Source of the DNA: Paludibacter sp.
GTDB lineage: Bacteria > Bacteroidota > Bacteroidia > Bacteroidales > Paludibacteraceae
DNA length: 64,000 nucleotides
Direction: 5' to 3'
NCBI GenBank assembly: GCA_028692715.1
Contig: JAQUWU010000028.1
Coordinates: forward strand, 1 to 64,000
Part shown: one piece after another, positions 8,106 to 16,937 of the stretch
How positions within the stretch are numbered: the stretch's first letter is position 1
Layout of the letters: every line of letters begins with the position of its first letter
The notes under the pieces: generated by a model
What the model was told of the DNA's origin: nothing
Seen by the model: the letters and a program-made list of their open reading frames with translations, nothing else
The model's database searches: none
Program-made: the position numbers and the translations under genes

Positions 8106-10292
8106 TTATAATTTTACAACTTTTTGAGTTGAAATTTGACCATTAGTCATTTTTACTGTCACAAAATAATTTCCAGCAGAAACAGCACTTAAATCTAATG
8201 ATTTTTCGAGCTGGTTTACAGTAATTGTTTTAACCGTTTGTCCTAAAATGTTGCGTACAATTACCTGACTGATTTCAGAAGATGCACTAACATTAATAGT
8301 ATTATTCATTGGATTTGGATAACAACGAACTAAGTTATCAGATTTATTTGCACCCAATGAAGAAACCATGCCATTGCTAAAAGAAATATTATCAAAATAG
8401 TTTATAGTTGCATCAGTACGGGCTAAGAAGTCAGGAATTATAACAAAGTTATTAACAGTAGTTCCTACTTTAGAACTAAAATCAAATGTAAGTTCTTCCC
8501 ATGTATTAATTAAAGTATTGGGTACTGTTAGTTCCAAAGCACCGTCTGTAGTTTCTAGTTTCAAACCAAAATTGCTAATGCGATCTTTGTAAACCATCAC
8601 TTTAATTATTTTATTATCATTCGAAATTAAATAAGGACGACTACTAGAAAATACCAATGCCCAAGCATTGCCTGCAGCGGTTGCAGTAAATTTAGCAGCT
8701 TTTGTTGAGGTATTTATTCCAGTGGATGAAGGATTATCCACAAACTCAAGTGCTGGATTAGTTCCATTTTCACCAACTGTCCATGTCCAATCTTGTCCTA
8801 CTGTTTCGAAATTAATGGTAGTAACAGCTGGAGGAGCAGGAGTAGTAAAACTAACTGTAGTTGAATTAGTAGAAGTATTACCTGTAGCATCTTTAGCTTT
8901 TATCACTAAATTATAGGATGTAGAAGCATTAAGTCCGCTAATGATTGCATTACCAGAAGCATCTGCAGTAATAGCTTTATCAGTAATGCTATTTGTTGCA
9001 TCATTTGCAATAAAACTAGTTACTGGTGAAGTTACATTGTCAGTTGCAGCTAAAAGAATATTTACTGAATTAAATGCAGGTGAACCTACTACCGATACAG
9101 CTCCCATAACTGGAGGAGTGATATCAGAGCCAGCTGAAAAAGAGATATTATCGAAATAGTTTATGGTATTAGCAGTACGCGCTAAGAAATCAGGAATAAT
9201 GACAATTTTGGTAACAGTTTTTCCGATATCATCACCAAAACTAAATGTAAGTTCTTCCCATTGATTAACGAGAGTATTGGCTACTTTTAATTCTCTGGCA
9301 TAACCCGGACCTTCATATTTTACAGCAAAATCACTGATACGATCTTTGTAAACCATAACTTTAACAGTTTTATTGTTATTCGAAATAGTAAAAGTGCGAT
9401 TATCTGAATATGTCAATGCCCAAGCATTAGCATCAGCGATTGCAGTAAATTTTGCAGCTTTAGTTGAGGTGTTTATTCCAGCAGCTGATGGATTATCAAC
9501 AAACTCAAGTGCTGGATTAGTTCCATTTTCAGAAACAGTCCATGTCCAATCTTGTCCTACAGTTTCGAAATCGATGGTAGAAAGAGCAGGTTCAGCAGGT
9601 GTAGTAAAAACAACTGTAGCTGAATTATCAGAGATATTACCTGCAGCATCTTTTGCTGTAATTACTAAATTATAAGAAGTAGAAGCAGCAAGTCCAGTTA
9701 CGGTTGCATTTCCCGAAGCATCAGCTGTAATAGCTTTATTTGTAATGCTATTTGTTGCATCATTTGCGACAAAACTAGTTACTGGCGTAGTTATATCGTC
9801 AGTTGCAGCCAAAAGGAGATCTATCGAATTGAAGGTAGGTGAACCTACCACTGATGCATCACCCATTGTCGGCTTCTCTTCATCAACAACTACAGGGCCA
9901 CAAGTATTACCTACTGTATAAGTAAGATTTGCTGTTCTTAATGCTCCTCCAGCATATGGAAAATAACCAGCATATGTAATTGTAGAACCAATTGTTTGTC
10001 CTGTTAATGTAACTGTATAAGCTTGTGTTTCGCCACTTATAGAGCTCATACCTGTAAAAGCATTTGAAGGAGTAACAATTTGTGCCACTAAACCTTCTTT
10101 AATATCTAATACCTTAAAAGTAATTGTAACATCAGTCCCCGATGTTGTGAAACTATAATTGTAACCTAAATCAAAAGTTCCTGCAACAGCTTCGGTTGAT
10201 GTCCCGGCACATTCAGTATTTACAGCGTAAGCCGTGCTTCCCCAAGCCACAAGAGCAGCAATTAAAAGGAAGAATTTTGTAGTTTTTTTCAT
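8106..10292 (-). CDS. Secreted repeat protein with tandem Fn3/binding modules, T9SS-tailed
   Basis: This 728-residue protein has a signal peptide (to about AYAV). A module of about 105 residues (25-133, ending YTVGNTCG) is clearly related to the two modules in the neighbouring GH81 enzyme. Two tandem units of about 250 residues follow (about 137-390 and 391-640). Each unit is an Fn3-like domain followed by a jelly-roll module starting at INFETVGQDWTWTV and ending at INYFDNISF. A T9SS sorting domain closes it (about 650-728, CYPNPMNN). The two units are very similar in protein and DNA, indicating a fairly recent duplication. No catalytic motif is seen. It is probably a surface or secreted beta-glucan-binding protein acting with GH16 and GH81. 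The ligand is inferred. Confidence 0.75.
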   Translation of the reverse strand: MKKTTKFFLLIAALVAWGSTAYAVNTECAGTSTEAVAGTFDLGYNYSFTTSGTDVTITFKVLDIKEGLVAQIVTPSNAFTGMSSISGETQAYTVTLTGQTIGSTITYAGYFPYAGGALRTANLTYTVGNTCGPVVVDEEKPTMGDASVVGSPTFNSIDLLLAATDDITTPVTSFVANDATNSITNKAITADASGNATVTGLAASTSYNLVITAKDAAGNISDNSATVVFTTPAEPALSTIDFETVGQDWTWTVSENGTNPALEFVDNPSAAGINTSTKAAKFTAIADANAWALTYSDNRTFTISNNNKTVKVMVYKDRISDFAVKYEGPGYARELKVANTLVNQWEELTFSFGDDIGKTVTKIVIIPDFLARTANTINYFDNISFSAGSDITPPVMGAVSVVGSPAFNSVNILLAATDNVTSPVTSFIANDATNSITDKAITADASGNAIISGLNASTSYNLVIKAKDATGNTSTNSTTVSFTTPAPPAVTTINFETVGQDWTWTVGENGTNPALEFVDNPSSTGINTSTKAAKFTATAAGNAWALVFSSSRPYLISNDNKIIKVMVYKDRISNFGLKLETTDGALELTVPNTLINTWEELTFDFSSKVGTTVNNFVIIPDFLARTDATINYFDNISFSNGMVSSLGANKSDNLVRCYPNPMNNTINVSASSEISQVIVRNILGQTVKTITVNQLEKSLDLSAVSAGNYFVTVKMTNGQISTQKVVKL

Positions 10293-10331
10293 GATAGTAA
10301 TTTTTAAATTGTTTATTAAAAATGGTTGATA

Positions 10332-12314
10332 TTAATTAAGAATAAATTTAGATGTTGACGAACCCACTTTTAAAATGTAGATTCCTTTTGAAAAACGGCT
10401 TGTGGAAATTATGTTTGAGACTCCACTAAATACTTTTACACCTTGCAAATTATAGATATTAATTTCCTGATTTTCTGCATTTAACACATATATGCTTGAT
10501 CCACTCTGATAAAACTGTAATTTATTTTGTTCTACAGAATTTACTGCACTTTGTGTATCAGCAAAAAAATACACATCGTCAAATCCTATTGTTGCATTAA
10601 TTTCTGCAGTTTCAGAAATAAGTGTAAAGAAATTTTTGTTCGCCATTGGTGCATCCCAAATCAATCCCTGACTGAAGAAATCACTCATAGGTATTTCAAT
10701 TACATGCCATTGTCCATCACGAGCTAGTGAATAGTTTCCGGTTAAATTTACAGTTGCTTCCCCTCTACCTTCTAATTTCACAAATAGCGGCATTGTAGAA
10801 GTAGTTTTTAATGCAAAGTGTAGAATGAAATTTTTATACGCGAAACAAGTAAAGTCTCTGTTAGTGGTGTTTACAAATCCAAAACCAAACCAGTTTGAAT
10901 TAATTTTCAAATTACTGAATTGAGCACCTTCGTAAGCAGTACCAATCTGATCAATTCCTGTAGCCGTATTTTCCCAAACATTTAGATTGATATCCACACC
11001 ATTGGGACGTAAATCTAAGTAATGAGTATTATTTGTAATGTTTGTATGTTCTGTTGCAACCAAGACTGTATCAGGCAAAGTTGTTAGATCAATTGGATCA
11101 ATAATCGGGTCAGTATCTGTTGGATCACCCGCTTTAAACCAAACGGCATCAAAGCCTAGCTCAACATTTTTATCCGCTTTTTCAGAAACTAAACTGAAAA
11201 AAACTTTGTTTGACATGTTTCCGTTCCAATCTAAACCTTGACCAAAGAATGCAGACATTGGAATTTGAATTTGATGCCATTCTCCATCACGTGCAAAATC
11301 GTAATCACCCATCAAGTAACAAACAGCAGATGTACTATTTAATCCTTCTAGTTTTATAAATAATGGCATTAACGAGGTAGTTTTAACGGCAAATTGAAGT
11401 GTGTATTTTTGTTTAGCGAAAGCTGAAAAATCTCTTGCCACTGAGTTTGTAAATCCAAATCCAAACCATCCTCCTGGAGCTAAAACATTCAGATTAGCAT
11501 ATTGCGCACCTTCAAAAGCAGTTCCGGTGGCCGCAGCAGCCGCAGCTGTATTTTCCCATACATACATATTAATGTCAGAACCATTAGGACGTAAATCAAC
11601 ATATTCAGTATTTGAAGCGATATCGGTGTGTTCAGATGCCACTAAAAACCATGTGGGATTTGAGGGACTTACTTCGCCTATCGATTCAGTATAAACCGTT
11701 CCATCTTCTCGTGTCCCGGCATAGAAATAGACATAATCTAAATTAACGACCTGACCAGGAGTTGATTGTTCACTTATCAAGGTGAAATAGTTTTTTGATG
11801 TTACATTTCCATTCCATATTAAACCCTGTGCAAAAAATGCAGACATTGGGATTTCTACAACATGCCATTGACCGTCTCTGCTAACATTGTATTTACCTGA
11901 AAGATTGACTTTTCCATTTCCGGGATAACCGCCCGATTCAAGTTTTACGAAAAGTGGACAATTTGCTGTTGTTTTAATTGCAAAGTGTAGAATAAAGTTA
12001 TTTTTAGCAAAAGTGCTGAAATCAATTGCGTTGTCACTAATAAACCCAATACCAAACCAGCCACTGTTAACAACCAATTTTGTATAATTTGCTCCTTCAT
12101 AAGGTGTGTCAGTCTGAGTTGATCCTGTCACCGTATTTTCCCACAAATACATATGTCGGTCTGCATCATTTGGGCGAATATCCAAATAGTCAGGATTTGT
12201 AGCTATATTGTCATGTTCAGCGGCAACAATAACATACTTTGGATAATCAACAGCCAAAGTGTTACCGGCAATAGCCAAACTAAGGATAAGAAATAGTAAA
12301 TTTAGATTTTTCAT
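10332..12314 (-). CDS. Triple-repeat putative glycan-binding protein, T9SS-tailed
   Basis: This 660-residue protein has a signal peptide (to about GNTLA) and three copies of a module of about 190 residues (roughly 25-220, 221-415 and 416-595). Each copy begins with V-A-[ST/AE]-EH and contains DLRPNG or a variant, WENT, AFEGAQY or a variant, a WFGFGF-like segment and DGQWH-x-IEIPMSAFF, and ends with a D-x-V-Y/W-F motif. A short T9SS-type sorting domain follows (about 600-660). No enzyme motif is visible. The same module appears as a single copy in the lipoprotein encoded at 19630-20565, which is downstream of SusD. That is the position usually held by surface glycan-binding proteins, so beta-glucan binding is the best guess. 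I do not recognise a named family. Confidence 0.72.
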   Translation of the reverse strand: MKNLNLLFLILSLAIAGNTLAVDYPKYVIVAAEHDNIATNPDYLDIRPNDADRHMYLWENTVTGSTQTDTPYEGANYTKLVVNSGWFGIGFISDNAIDFSTFAKNNFILHFAIKTTANCPLFVKLESGGYPGNGKVNLSGKYNVSRDGQWHVVEIPMSAFFAQGLIWNGNVTSKNYFTLISEQSTPGQVVNLDYVYFYAGTREDGTVYTESIGEVSPSNPTWFLVASEHTDIASNTEYVDLRPNGSDINMYVWENTAAAAAATGTAFEGAQYANLNVLAPGGWFGFGFTNSVARDFSAFAKQKYTLQFAVKTTSLMPLFIKLEGLNSTSAVCYLMGDYDFARDGEWHQIQIPMSAFFGQGLDWNGNMSNKVFFSLVSEKADKNVELGFDAVWFKAGDPTDTDPIIDPIDLTTLPDTVLVATEHTNITNNTHYLDLRPNGVDINLNVWENTATGIDQIGTAYEGAQFSNLKINSNWFGFGFVNTTNRDFTCFAYKNFILHFALKTTSTMPLFVKLEGRGEATVNLTGNYSLARDGQWHVIEIPMSDFFSQGLIWDAPMANKNFFTLISETAEINATIGFDDVYFFADTQSAVNSVEQNKLQFYQSGSSIYVLNAENQEINIYNLQGVKVFSGVSNIISTSRFSKGIYILKVGSSTSKFILN

Positions 12315-12365
12315 TTTTTTTATTTAGATTGTGAATTATATTATTCTATATTTCTTTTGGCGAAA

Positions 12366-13283
12366 TTAATAAGTATGAAATTCTTCTTTATCAATTCCTT
12401 TTTGATATACTTTTATGTAATCAACATACATAATACCAGATCCTGATTTAAGAGCAGTAATTTCGTTTATATTATAAATTTCAGAGAAAGTTCCCCCTAC
12501 AGCTAAATTAAACAGGATAAAATAAGGTTTGTGAAAATACCGACCCGTGCAGTTTGGTTCATCTTTTGTATTTATTGGCATCACGAAATAAGGTTCGTTA
12601 TTTGGGAACTTATCAGTATCCAAATACATTTTAATTGAATCCACGTTCCATATTAATGTATATAAATGAAAATCATCCTGTAAACTATATTCATTTGTTT
12701 TGGCCATTCCTTTATTTGGATACGAACCTCCATTCCAACTTTCGCCCCAGTGACATGCTCCGTTAAAATACCTATCCTGTATATTTTTATCAATGCCTGT
12801 TTTATGACCCATTTCTACAATATCAATTTCGCCACATTTTGGCCATACATTTACGTTATTGTCGCTACCCAACAACCAAAATGCCGGCCATAAACCATTG
12901 GCAGTCTTTGGCATTTTTATTCGTGCTTCAACCTTTCCGTATTGAAACGTCATTTTATTTTGAGTAGTAATACGACCTGATGTTGCCGGTTTTGATTTAT
13001 AATTTGATTTCTTTGCTTTGATAATCATGCAAGACTCGCCACTTAGAGGTTCTTTTCCAACTGATATATTTTTTCGGCTATAATATTGCAGTTCTCTATT
13101 CCCACCACCATCGCCATCTACAACAACAGTCCACTTATTCTTTACATCCAATTTCTTTGAATCAAAATTATCCTGCCAGATTAATTTATAATTATCCAAG
13201 GAAGATTTTTGAATTTGACTAAAGAGATTTTGTGACAAAAACACTAAAGAAAAAAGGATTGTAATTGTTAATGATTTATTCAT
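12366..13283 (-). CDS. GH16 endo-beta-glucanase (laminarinase-like)
   Basis: This 305-residue protein has an ordinary signal peptide (MNKSL...NLFSQ) and a single GH16 jelly-roll domain. The active-site motif GEIDIVEMG lies at about residues 149-157, giving Glu about 150 as nucleophile and Glu about 155 as acid/base. The bulge form EIDIVE is that of laminarinases and lichenases. It is the first gene of operon A, behind the -7 box at 13381-13388. It is a clear paralogue of the enzyme at 16938-18152 but stops right after the catalytic domain (KGIDKEEFHTY) and has no T9SS sorting domain. It is therefore likely periplasmic, trimming imported oligosaccharides. Hydrolysis of internal beta-1,3(4)-glucosidic bonds follows from the family. 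Confidence 0.9.
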   Translation of the reverse strand: MNKSLTITILFSLVFLSQNLFSQIQKSSLDNYKLIWQDNFDSKKLDVKNKWTVVVDGDGGGNRELQYYSRKNISVGKEPLSGESCMIIKAKKSNYKSKPATSGRITTQNKMTFQYGKVEARIKMPKTANGLWPAFWLLGSDNNVNVWPKCGEIDIVEMGHKTGIDKNIQDRYFNGACHWGESWNGGSYPNKGMAKTNEYSLQDDFHLYTLIWNVDSIKMYLDTDKFPNNEPYFVMPINTKDEPNCTGRYFHKPYFILFNLAVGGTFSEIYNINEITALKSGSGIMYVDYIKVYQKGIDKEEFHTY

Positions 13284-13380
13284 ATTGAGAATAGTTAGAT
13301 ATCGTTGATAAGTATTTTTAAATTCTTAGAGCGAAAAATTATTGTTATGAATTTATCAGAGATTACATTTTCATACATTG

Positions 13381-13388
13381 CAAATATA
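13381..13388 (-). promoter_or_regulatory. Bacteroidota -7 box of operon A
   Basis: On the minus strand this reads TATATTTG, matching the TAnnTTTG consensus, about 93 bp upstream of the GH16 start. The identical octamer in the same surroundings precedes SusC at 25446-25453. No other promoter candidate for operon A was seen. Confidence 0.6.
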
Positions 13389-13512
13389 AATCTATTAAAA
13401 TCCAATAACTAAATATTAACCACACAAATATTCAAAAACAAGGAATTTACACTACACATTATTACAACATATAATTATTTATAGTACTGTATATGTGCGC
13501 TTTATAAAATTA

Positions 13513-13538
13513 TATGTTATGAAACATATTTCACAAGC
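13513..13538. promoter_or_regulatory. Palindromic operator candidate, site 1
   Basis: The palindrome TATGTT-ATGA-AACATA is followed by TTTCACAAGC. It is 23 of 26 identical to site 2 at 25578-25603, and both lie exactly 125 bp from an identical -7 box. It sits between the divergent GH16 operon and the propeller/LuxR regulator gene, whose start is about 70 bp away, so it may also serve autoregulation. It is the probable binding site of that regulator. Confidence 0.6.
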
Positions 13539-13608
13539 CATTTCATCTCTAAAATTTTCGCTATCATTGAATGATTTAATAGAAAATATTTCAAAAAAGT
13601 AAAAATCC

Positions 13609-16503
13609 ATGATTATGAAAAAGCTATTCTTATCTGTAATTTTCATATTTATCTACACAACTTCTTACTCAACTCAGCCAATGGTACGAAACTTTAGCAG
13701 AGATGATTATAATTCGGGGACTCAAAACTGGGGTATAGCACAAGATGAAGCCAATACCATGTTTTTTGCCAATAACTTTGGATTATTGGAATTTGATGGA
13801 AAAAACTGGACTACCTACCCAATAAATAATGGAACGAATGTTCGCTCAGTATTATATGGAAAAGATGGTCGATATTATGCTTCTTCCTTTAACGAATTCG
13901 GATATTACACCCGTCAAAATAACGGGGAACTTGTATATCAATCACTCAATGAAAAGCTGGGGAAAAAGATGATTAATTCAAATGGATTGTATTCTATTCA
14001 TCAGGGAATAAATAAGATTTATTTTCAATCAGAAAAAATGGTTTTAGAATATAATGCCGGGAAAGTGTTGAGTTATCCTTTTCCTGGGAAAATTAATGTC
14101 TCTGCTTTTGTACATAATGTATTATTTGTAACTAGTACACAGAGTGGAGCCTTTATGTTAACAGGGAATTTATTCATTCGAATATCCGGCTCTGAAATTT
14201 TACAAAACAAGAATATTTGTGCCATTTTACCATTCGGAAATAATAAAGTATTATTTGTAAGTAGTTTCGATGGCGTGTTTATATACGATGGAAATACAAT
14301 TCAACCCTATGTAACCGGAATTGATGAGTTTTTAAAATCTAATCAGGTTTTCTGTGCTACGACCAATGGCATTCAACTGGTATACGGAACTGTACAGCGG
14401 GGAGTTGCCATTCAAAATATTTCCGACAAGTCTGTAATTTATGTAAACACCTTCTCCGGTCTTCAGAACAATACGGTGCTTAGCGTAGCATTCGATAATA
14501 AGCAGAATCTTTGGCTGGGACTTGATAAGGGCATCGATTATATTTTATTGAACAGCCCAATACAGAATATATTCGGAACAAACAATTTATACGGTGCCGG
14601 TTATACATCAATTCTTAAAAATAACATTCTGTATTTTGGGACTAATCAGGGTCTTTATACCACTTCGTATCCTTTGCACAATGGTCCTTCACCAGTTCAA
14701 CTCAAACTTATGAATGGAATGGAAGGACAAGTTTGGAGCTTAGATGATATTGACAATACGCTTTTTTGTGGCACCGACCGTGGTGCATTTATAATATCAA
14801 ACCAAAAAGTTGAGAAAATAACAGAATTACAGGGTACATGGAAATTCAAACAATTAAGAATGCATCCTGATTTAATTTTAGGTTGTTCCTATCAGGGGCT
14901 TTTTATTTTAAAGAAGTTAAACAATAACTGGAAATTTTCACATTTTATTAAGGGTAAATTTTCTGAATCAAGCCCAATGTTTGAAGAATCTGAAGATGGT
15001 TCAATTTGGTTTAGTCACTGGCAGAAAGGATTATTCAGACTTCACTTAAACGCCAAAATGGACAGCATAATTAAAGTAGATTTGTACGATACATCTAAAG
15101 GTTTGCCTGGTTTCAAGAATAATACCATGTTTAGGATTGGGAATGAACTGATTTTTTCATCGGAAAGAGGATTTTATAAATATGATAAAAAAACAGACAG
15201 CATGGAAGTTTATGAAAAATGGAATCACCTTTTTTCAGCTCCACCGAGTTACATCCGCCTGCACGAAAGTGAAAATGGTGATGTATGGTGTATTTCCGGT
15301 CAGTTTGTAGGCTTAGCCAAAAAAGGAAAAAATAATTCATATAAGATGGACTCTTTAACCTACCATATTCTTCAACCAAAAATTGTCATCGGATTTGAAC
15401 ATTTTAATTTTATTGATAAAACAAATTTGATTTTAAATACTGAAGATGGATTTTGCTGGATAGATTTAAACAAAAAATTATTGACGAATAAAACTTTCAA
15501 CGTTTATCTTCATAAAGTGGTAATTACAAGCGAAAAAGGTTCATTAATTACTGTGAGAAATAATTCAACAGAAAATGAACAGGGGAATGAATTTCCTCAT
15601 CGTCAGAATTCATTACGATTTGAATTTATTGCCCCTGAATATAGAAACGAAGGGTTGGTTCGTTATAGCTATAAGCTTGAAAATTATGACAATTCATGGT
15701 CAGAGTTCAGCAAAACAAATATAAAAGAATATACTCAGTTACCAAAAGGAGATTATACTTTTAAAGTCAGAGCACATGATTTATTAGAATCAGAAGATGC
15801 CACCTACTCCTATACATTTACCATTTTACCTGCCTGGTACGAAAGCCGATTGGCATATATTATTTATTCAATTTTAATATTGATTTTAATTATTGTCTTA
15901 ATTATTTGGATTAACGACCAGACAAAAAAAGGAGCCCGTGATATGGAGAAACAAAAAGAAATAGAACTGAACGAACAAAAGAAGCATTTTGACGCAGAGA
16001 CATCGGAGAAAAAACGCGAAATTAAAGAGTTGAAAAATCAACAGTTGCAATATGAACTTCGCCATAAATCGCAGGAATTGGCTAGTTCCACTATGAATTT
16101 AATCCGAAAAAATGAAATGCTACAGGAAATAATGAATAATATTTCGAAAGTTGGTGATGATCTAAAATCGAATTCAGAGACAGATACGGTTTTAAAAAAA
16201 CTGAACAAGATGGAAAGAACCATTAAGCAAAATATAGGACACGATGATAATTGGAAACGGTTTGAAGAAAATTTTGATTTGGTGTATGAAAATTACCTGA
16301 AACGATTGAGCGAAGCGTTTCCGGCATTAAGTGTGAGCGACAAAAAACTTTGTGCGTATCTGAAAATGGATCTTACATCGAAAGATATTGCCCAGTTAAT
16401 GAATATGACCCTCAGAAGTGTGGAAATGAACCGTTATAGATTGAGAAAGAAATTGGAACTCGAGAGGGATACTAACCTTGGAGAATTTTTACAGCGATTC
16501 TAG
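13609..16503 (+). CDS. Membrane-spanning PUL regulator: propeller, Y_Y_Y, LuxR-type HTH
   Basis: This protein has 964 residues from 13609; the Met at 13615 (MKKLF) is an equally good start. It has a signal peptide or anchor (to about 22), then a long periplasmic beta-propeller of regulator-type repeats (about 30-640, with segments such as NLWLGLDKG). A Y_Y_Y domain follows (about 690-745, KGDYTFKVRAHD), then one transmembrane helix (about 750-768), a charged coiled coil (about 775-870) and a C-terminal LuxR/GerE-like helix-turn-helix (about 905-955, SKDIAQLMNMTLRSVEMNRYRLRKKL). It resembles an HTCS sensor but has no histidine kinase or receiver, so it would be a one-component sensor linking periplasmic glucan to transcription. 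It lies between the two laminarin operons and probably activates both. Confidence 0.85.
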   Translation: MIMKKLFLSVIFIFIYTTSYSTQPMVRNFSRDDYNSGTQNWGIAQDEANTMFFANNFGLLEFDGKNWTTYPINNGTNVRSVLYGKDGRYYASSFNEFGYYTRQNNGELVYQSLNEKLGKKMINSNGLYSIHQGINKIYFQSEKMVLEYNAGKVLSYPFPGKINVSAFVHNVLFVTSTQSGAFMLTGNLFIRISGSEILQNKNICAILPFGNNKVLFVSSFDGVFIYDGNTIQPYVTGIDEFLKSNQVFCATTNGIQLVYGTVQRGVAIQNISDKSVIYVNTFSGLQNNTVLSVAFDNKQNLWLGLDKGIDYILLNSPIQNIFGTNNLYGAGYTSILKNNILYFGTNQGLYTTSYPLHNGPSPVQLKLMNGMEGQVWSLDDIDNTLFCGTDRGAFIISNQKVEKITELQGTWKFKQLRMHPDLILGCSYQGLFILKKLNNNWKFSHFIKGKFSESSPMFEESEDGSIWFSHWQKGLFRLHLNAKMDSIIKVDLYDTSKGLPGFKNNTMFRIGNELIFSSERGFYKYDKKTDSMEVYEKWNHLFSAPPSYIRLHESENGDVWCISGQFVGLAKKGKNNSYKMDSLTYHILQPKIVIGFEHFNFIDKTNLILNTEDGFCWIDLNKKLLTNKTFNVYLHKVVITSEKGSLITVRNNSTENEQGNEFPHRQNSLRFEFIAPEYRNEGLVRYSYKLENYDNSWSEFSKTNIKEYTQLPKGDYTFKVRAHDLLESEDATYSYTFTILPAWYESRLAYIIYSILILILIIVLIIWINDQTKKGARDMEKQKEIELNEQKKHFDAETSEKKREIKELKNQQLQYELRHKSQELASSTMNLIRKNEMLQEIMNNISKVGDDLKSNSETDTVLKKLNKMERTIKQNIGHDDNWKRFEENFDLVYENYLKRLSEAFPALSVSDKKLCAYLKMDLTSKDIAQLMNMTLRSVEMNRYRLRKKLELERDTNLGEFLQRF

Positions 16504-16510
16504 AAAGCAA

Positions 16511-16548
16511 AAAAAACGATTTATGAAAAATTCATAAATCGTTTTTTT
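16511..16548 (+). terminator. Rho-independent terminator of the regulator gene
   Basis: A 17-bp A/T-flanked stem (16511-16527 against 16531-16548, core CGATTTATGAA) with a 3-nt loop and a run of seven T starts 8 bp after the stop at 16503. Confidence 0.85.
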
Positions 16549-16572
16549 ATACGCATTTCATTGAAGATATGT

Positions 16573-16662
16573 TTAAGGTGCTAATAAAATCAGAATAACA
16601 AATGGTACAATAATAGCTGCAAGAAAAACTACATCTTTCAATTCCAATTTTCTCTTTTTCAT
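16573..16662 (-). CDS. Possible 29-residue single-helix membrane peptide
   Basis: This small open frame begins MKKRKLELKD and continues as a hydrophobic helix of about 18 residues ending in LLAP. The charged N-terminus followed by one membrane-length segment is typical of genuine small membrane proteins, and the sequence is less A/T-biased than random spacer would suggest. It has no recognised homologue and no clear ribosome binding site. It lies alone in the 434-bp spacer between the regulator terminator and the GH16 gene at 16938. Apart from this frame and the terminator I see nothing else in the spacer. Confidence 0.35.
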   Translation of the reverse strand: MKKRKLELKDVVFLAAIIVPFVILILLAP

Positions 16663-16937
16663 AAAGTATTTATTTTTATATGCACAATTTTTAAAGGTTG
16701 AAAAGTATTCTGTACAATTATACATATAAAGAACGTTCAAAATATAATTAAAGTATATCAGTTGAAAATTATTTCCTATTAAAACTGCTTATTCATTCCT
16801 CTTGACAGATTTGGCCGTCAAAACAAACCGATTTATCAATCTTATTTTCAATTGTTTAATTACAAAACAATTATCATGTGCCATAATAAAAAATATTAGT
16901 AATTTATTTCAAATATTTAGTTAATGCATCTAAATCT

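Noticed and set aside
8372-9884. Long direct repeats considered as a possible mobile element
   Set aside because: They are in-frame protein domain repeats with no terminal inverted repeats or transposase.
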